From Runella defluvii (GTDB taxonomy: Bacteria; Bacteroidota; Bacteroidia; Cytophagales; Spirosomataceae), in assembly GCF_014195535.1 (NCBI RefSeq), contig NZ_JACIBY010000012.1:62001-126000 (forward strand): a stretch of 64,000 nucleotides of DNA, written 5' to 3'. The notes below the pieces were generated by a model. That model worked only from the letters and a program-made list of their open reading frames with translations, made no database searches and was not told the origin of the DNA. The translations under genes and the position numbers were made by a program. This document shows, one piece after another, positions 60,110 through 64,000 of the stretch. Numbering within the stretch: the first letter of the stretch is position 1; each line of letters opens with the position of its first letter.

Positions 60110-62965
60110 ATGAAAACAAAATTGATTCTTTCCCTTTCCCTTTTCGTAAGTATTATTGGTGTTGCTCAAGCGCAAGTTACAAAACTCCAAACCCAAGCTA
60201 GTATTGATAGCTTATTACCAAGCAATACCTCAAAAACTATTACGACAGCGCGTTTAAGAGCAGCATTTTCCAAAACCCTGAATTTCGCTGATGTCGCAAA
60301 TATTTCCGGTATTAACCTTTCCAAGTTGGCACAAAGTGGCGCTACTACAGGGCAAGTTCCGAAATGGAACGGCTCTACGTGGGTACCGTCTGCGGATGCA
60401 GTAGGAAGCTCTCCAACTTGGGGAAGTATCACAGGCACACTAAGTACCCAATCCGACTTAAATTCGGCGCTTGCTGGAAAAGAACCACTCATTTCAGTTG
60501 GAGGGTTGGCCTTAAATAAAATCTCACTCTCAGGAGCTACCGAAGGGAATGTTCTTAAAATTAGTGGTGGGGTTCTTACTTATGCCACCGATGCCACAGG
60601 TGGTGGGGCAAGTGGAAATGTGATTTCTACTGTCGGGAATATTGCCAGCCTTAGAACTCGTCTAGGTGCTTATGCAGGAGAACTAGTGACAACATTGGGT
60701 TACTACACTGCAAATGACGGTGGTGGATGGGGGTACATTTGGAATCCGACAACACTATCAACTGACAATGGTGTTAACATTATTGATTCAAACGGGGCAG
60801 CGGCGGGAGCATGGGAGTTTGCCTATATGGGGTGGATTAATTCAAAACAATGCGGTGCGAAAGGCGACTACACAACAGACGACACACAGGCGCTTCAAAG
60901 AGGGATTGATTACATTGTTGACAAGTCTGGACGGTTGGAAATTTTGAGAGGAATTTTCAGAATAACGAGTGTCTTAAATGTTGGCACTCTTTCACCTGTT
61001 AGCAACCCATATACAGAAGTTTCATTCACTATAAAAGGCACTGGCCCCACATTAAACAATAATGCAACAGAGCAACAGTACACCAACGGAACGCTTATCC
61101 TACTAGAAGGTACTGGACATACGGCTATAATGAACGTTCGTGCGGGTGCTTCTCGTTTTGCAAAATTTGAGGATTTTACGCTCTCATGTGCGACAAAAGG
61201 AGGCGCAACACACGGTTTTCTTTGGTCGCAAACTATATTTTCACAGCATAAATTAGTTCGAGTTCATTCTTGGAACGCTACAAATGCCTTTTCTGTAATG
61301 CAATCAATTGGTGGAACTGGCTCAAACGGAGAGTTTTCACAGTTAGATTTCTGTCAGGGTTACGGAGCAAGCAGATTCTATTATATGGACGCTACCTCTG
61401 GTCAGGCGTTCAACCAACGTTTTAACGATTGTTCTGGAAGTGTCGATAATGCAGGCATTATGTTCGAGATTGGAGGTAGTGGTTTGGGGTATGGATTAGA
61501 TATTACTAATTTCTCAACCTCTAATACTTGGAATCCTTCTACTGGAACTGGTATTACTCTTCTGAAAAACAACGGAATTTCTGGAATAGTAAACATTAAA
61601 GGTGGACGATTTGAGGCGCTGACGACACTTACAAGTTATAGCCTTGGTACTTATAATATGTCAGGTGCTGTAAATATAGAAAACGTGCATTTTGATGGTA
61701 TGGCGTCAAAGTTAAGTCGGCCTTTTATTGCTGCAAGTTCTGGCAACACAGCCAATTATAATATCAACATTCATCAGTGCAAATTTTCAGCAACCACAAG
61801 CGACGCTACAGCGGATATACTACTAGGTCAAAACGATGCGACGAAAGTACGCATTACCCGTAGTCGTTTTGAAGGCTTTAAATCTCTGAATGTATCATCG
61901 TCCAGCGACGAAAGAGGCTCTGTAACTATAGATGATTTTTCTGAAATAAAAGACACTAGAACGGGCGATTGGATGCCACTTGCTAGAAGCTACAATTACC
62001 GATACCTAAATGGCTTGATAAGTCGTACAATTATTGGAGAACATATTGAGCAACCTAGCGGAATAGCCGAGAACCTTCTTTTACAAAGTAATTTTGGGGT
62101 AAATTCGGGGTCTGCGCTTGCGCCTTGGGGACATACAGGTGCAAGCACATTCTACGAAGTCCGTAAAATTGGATATGGAGGAGTTAATTTTGTCTCTCCC
62201 CACTCAATCCAAGCCATTTTCAGAGCGAACAGCGGCGTTTATCAAGAAATTGACGCTGCTACATTTTCACAACCAAAAAATACGTATTACTATCAAGCAG
62301 TAGTATCAACTGAGTATCAATACGGGGGAACAATCACTTTCTTGCTGAAAAACGCTACTACTGGTACTGTGTACGATACATACACCTTAACGGGGGGGAA
62401 TAATCCTGTACCATCCGTGAAAACAATAGTAACCCTAGTTGCAACTGATGTCAATGTTGGCGGTAAGTTACGCTTAGAAATATTGAACAACCGAAGTGAC
62501 TTAGGTATCCTTAACATATACAGTCAACACGTGGCTAAAAACCCAAATGCCTCGTTTGTAGCTACTTCAACATCAGCAATAACAGGCTATACAGATTGGT
62601 CACAGTCTAGCGATATGTTGCGAGTATATGGGCGCTTAATGATTCCGCACAAATCAGATGAAACAGGTAGTTTGGCAACAACGATTGCCGATTATGAGAA
62701 TGTAGGAGGTTCAGAGTGGTATGTTTCCAGTACGACAGGACGAGCCAAATATAGGGCTTCAAGCGCATGGAATGAGCTTCCTAACACAGATTTTGGCACG
62801 GCAGCCCCCACGACCGGGTCGTGGCCGCGTGGATGGATTCGTTATAATGCAACCCCCGTAGAAGCTGGTACAGCAGGTGCAAAGTATGTCATTGAAGGAT
62901 GGCAGTGCATCACTGCGGGAAGCCCAGGTACGTGGTTACAAAAACGTTATTTAACAGGGAACTAA
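60110..62965 (+). CDS. Signal-peptide-bearing beta-helix spike protein 1
   Basis: The 951-residue protein has a Sec signal ending in AQA-Q, then a short helical N-terminal domain (ASIDSLLPSNTSKTITTARL) and GQVPKWNGSTWVPS-like linkers. A pectate-lyase-type right-handed beta helix begins near CGAKGDYTTDDTQALQRG. C-terminal beta domains end with the usual Bacteroidota tail-fibre-like GWIRYNATPVEAGTAG. Beta-helix spikes bind and often cut host glycans. A cleavable signal is unusual for a tailed-phage spike and fits assembly at the envelope. Confidence 0.75.
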   Translation: MKTKLILSLSLFVSIIGVAQAQVTKLQTQASIDSLLPSNTSKTITTARLRAAFSKTLNFADVANISGINLSKLAQSGATTGQVPKWNGSTWVPSADAVGSSPTWGSITGTLSTQSDLNSALAGKEPLISVGGLALNKISLSGATEGNVLKISGGVLTYATDATGGGASGNVISTVGNIASLRTRLGAYAGELVTTLGYYTANDGGGWGYIWNPTTLSTDNGVNIIDSNGAAAGAWEFAYMGWINSKQCGAKGDYTTDDTQALQRGIDYIVDKSGRLEILRGIFRITSVLNVGTLSPVSNPYTEVSFTIKGTGPTLNNNATEQQYTNGTLILLEGTGHTAIMNVRAGASRFAKFEDFTLSCATKGGATHGFLWSQTIFSQHKLVRVHSWNATNAFSVMQSIGGTGSNGEFSQLDFCQGYGASRFYYMDATSGQAFNQRFNDCSGSVDNAGIMFEIGGSGLGYGLDITNFSTSNTWNPSTGTGITLLKNNGISGIVNIKGGRFEALTTLTSYSLGTYNMSGAVNIENVHFDGMASKLSRPFIAASSGNTANYNINIHQCKFSATTSDATADILLGQNDATKVRITRSRFEGFKSLNVSSSSDERGSVTIDDFSEIKDTRTGDWMPLARSYNYRYLNGLISRTIIGEHIEQPSGIAENLLLQSNFGVNSGSALAPWGHTGASTFYEVRKIGYGGVNFVSPHSIQAIFRANSGVYQEIDAATFSQPKNTYYYQAVVSTEYQYGGTITFLLKNATTGTVYDTYTLTGGNNPVPSVKTIVTLVATDVNVGGKLRLEILNNRSDLGILNIYSQHVAKNPNASFVATSTSAITGYTDWSQSSDMLRVYGRLMIPHKSDETGSLATTIADYENVGGSEWYVSSTTGRAKYRASSAWNELPNTDFGTAAPTTGSWPRGWIRYNATPVEAGTAGAKYVIEGWQCITAGSPGTWLQKRYLTGN

Positions 62966-62978
62966 TTCTAAAACAGCA

Positions 62979-64000
62979 ATGAAAAATCCATTAATCCTTA
63001 TGCTAGGAATGGCGCTCGCTTGTGCCGTTACTGGCTATACACAAAGTACGCAGTCCGAAGCGCAAGCGGCGGTTGACTCGCTGTTGCCCTACAATACTAC
63101 AAAAAGTATTACATCTAGTCGTTTGCGTCAAGCATTTTCAAAGGTGATTAATTACGTTAGAATTGTTCAAAATACGTTAGGAGGAAAGGCAAACTCAATT
63201 CACTCTCATGGATTGACAGATTTGTCACAGTCTGGCGCAACAAATGGTCAAGTTATTGGATGGGGTGGTAATGCCTGGATTCCACGTGATAAAGGCTTTG
63301 TTAGTCCCGAAGATTACGGCGCAATAGGAAATGGCACAGCAAACGATTTATCTGCATTACAAGCATTTTTCAACGCAAACAAAACAGGCAAGGTTGTTCT
63401 TACAAAAGGGAAGAACTACTTTATAGGCACTGGAACGCTTGTGATAGAGGGTTCAGGAAATGAATTAAATAGCCTTACAATTGAAGGATATGGCGCGAAA
63501 ATAACATCTAGCAACCCTGCTACCACAGCAACCGTACTTTTTGACGATTGTATGAGAGTGTCAGTTCGTGGCCTTGAAATAGACGGTACCACCGATTTTG
63601 ATGGTTGGTATTTTGGTGCCATGGAGGATTGCTATCTAAAAAGACTACGATTTGGTAACCAAAATTTAGACACGATAGATGAAACCTATTGGAGCGTATG
63701 GCGCCGCTGCAAAATTGCGAACGGGATTTATATACATACGGGAACGGCAGGGGATAGGACAGAGTTCAACGCAAATAGCTTTTATGACTGTAACATCTGG
63801 TTTGACACCTATGCTTTTCATATCTATGGCAATCAAACAGCTCAGAATTGTAATTTTTACAGTTGTGATATTTCGTACCAAACGGTTGGTCGTATGGAGA
63901 TTGAGCAAGAACTACTCGACTCTCAATTCAATTTTTATTCGTGTTATTGGGATGATGATTTTTCTATCCCAGTGAACACTAAGAATATTGTGATAAATAC
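62979..64000 (+). CDS. Signal-peptide-bearing beta-helix spike protein 2 (3' end outside window)
   Basis: An ATG at 62979 opens a frame that runs to the window edge (340 residues visible). It has a signal peptide (MKNPLILMLGMALACAVTG), an N-terminal domain like that of spike 1 (AVDSLLPYNTTKSITSSRL), a Gly/Ser linker (SQSGATNGQVIGWGGNAW), and the start of a pectate-lyase-type helix (DYGAIGNGTANDLSALQAF). Tandem paralogue with a different helix, suggesting alternative or complementary receptor specificity. Confidence 0.7.
   Translation, partial: MKNPLILMLGMALACAVTGYTQSTQSEAQAAVDSLLPYNTTKSITSSRLRQAFSKVINYVRIVQNTLGGKANSIHSHGLTDLSQSGATNGQVIGWGGNAWIPRDKGFVSPEDYGAIGNGTANDLSALQAFFNANKTGKVVLTKGKNYFIGTGTLVIEGSGNELNSLTIEGYGAKITSSNPATTATVLFDDCMRVSVRGLEIDGTTDFDGWYFGAMEDCYLKRLRFGNQNLDTIDETYWSVWRRCKIANGIYIHTGTAGDRTEFNANSFYDCNIWFDTYAFHIYGNQTAQNCNFYSCDISYQTVGRMEIEQELLDSQFNFYSCYWDDDFSIPVNTKNIVIN

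Larger units (their letters stand above)
38369..64000. mobile_element. Putative tail-less provirus with HUH Rep and packaging-type ATPase (right end outside window)
   Basis: From 38369 to the right edge almost all genes lie on the + strand, are tightly spaced or overlapping, and have no host-metabolism content. The order is divergent repressor, early/DNA module (SSB-like protein, HUH Rep, C5 methyltransferase and small proteins), ATPase, intergenic repeats, many small membrane proteins, cell-wall enzymes, and adhesin/spike genes. No terminase, portal, capsid protease, tail tube, tape measure or integrase was recognised. The left boundary is placed by gene content near the terminator at 38.24 kb; no attachment site was proven. 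A plasmid-like integrated element is the alternative, but lytic enzymes and spikes favour a virus. Confidence 0.7.

Noticed and set aside
38369-64000. Tailed dsDNA prophage
   Set aside because: No terminase, portal, capsid protease, tail tube or tape-measure-like gene was recognised; the only packaging enzyme is a small ATPase without nuclease.
38369-64000. Integrative conjugative element
   Set aside because: No VirB4/TraG-type coupling or Tra proteins seen; the HUH protein is of the two-Tyr replication type, and wall enzymes plus spikes point to a virus.
1-64000. CRISPR array, rRNA or tRNA genes
   Set aside because: No regularly spaced identical repeats with unique spacers, and no tRNA cloverleaf or rRNA stretch was noticed; only the five-hairpin array looked repeat-like.

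Overview
The window looks like a chromosomal segment of a Bacteroidota member, most likely order Cytophagales (Spirosomataceae / Runella-Dyadobacter type). This is inferred from gene content: SpvB/RHS proteins with FG-GAP repeats, a LytS/LytTR pair with TPRs, S9B dipeptidyl peptidase, CNT permease, mitochondrial-type aconitase, many Sec-exported small proteins, and weak Shine-Dalgarno sites. No rRNA, tRNA or CRISPR array was seen.

Host part (1 to about 38.3 kb). It opens with the 3' part of a large coiled-coil protein. A run of envelope genes follows (OmpA-like protein, two tandem membrane-anchored helix-hairpin-helix paralogues, an exported small protein, an amphipathic membrane protein, a zinc phospholipase C-like protein and its partner). 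Next come an exported RraA-like/enolase-superfamily pair, an old yellow enzyme, a LytS/LytTR two-component pair, two secreted small proteins (one a ribosomal L7/L12 C-terminal-domain look-alike), a Uma2 nuclease, DPP-IV, an M48 protease, a nucleoside permease and aconitase. Downstream of aconitase are five tandem hairpins and a scarred patch with gene remnants and a frameshifted toxin next to an intact antitoxin. A hydrolase and an RHS locus (2117-residue RHS protein plus three downstream genes) complete the host part.

Element part (about 38.3 kb to beyond the right edge). From a divergent XRE repressor rightwards, nearly every gene is on the + strand, tightly packed, and unlike the host genes. 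The early module has a coiled-coil series, an SSB-like protein, an Acb2/Tad1-like protein, zinc and ASCH-like proteins, an HUH rolling-circle Rep and a C5 cytosine methyltransferase. The methyltransferase carries a second recognisable protein in another frame of the same DNA. The late module has a 210-residue P-loop ATPase preceded by proline-rich and coiled-coil proteins, a putative origin (helically phased repeats plus a hairpin), and a Lys-rich DNA-binding protein. It continues with about a dozen small membrane proteins, many with a C-terminal membrane anchor and a basic tail, three cell-wall enzymes, Gly-linker adhesin-like proteins, and two signal-peptide-bearing beta-helix spikes. No terminase, portal, HK97-type capsid or tail gene was recognised in this 25.7 kb. 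The best reading is a large tail-less provirus, either inovirus-like (extruded) or a membrane-containing icosahedral type. It replicates by rolling circle, and its right end and any integrase lie outside the window. This is the most unusual system here.
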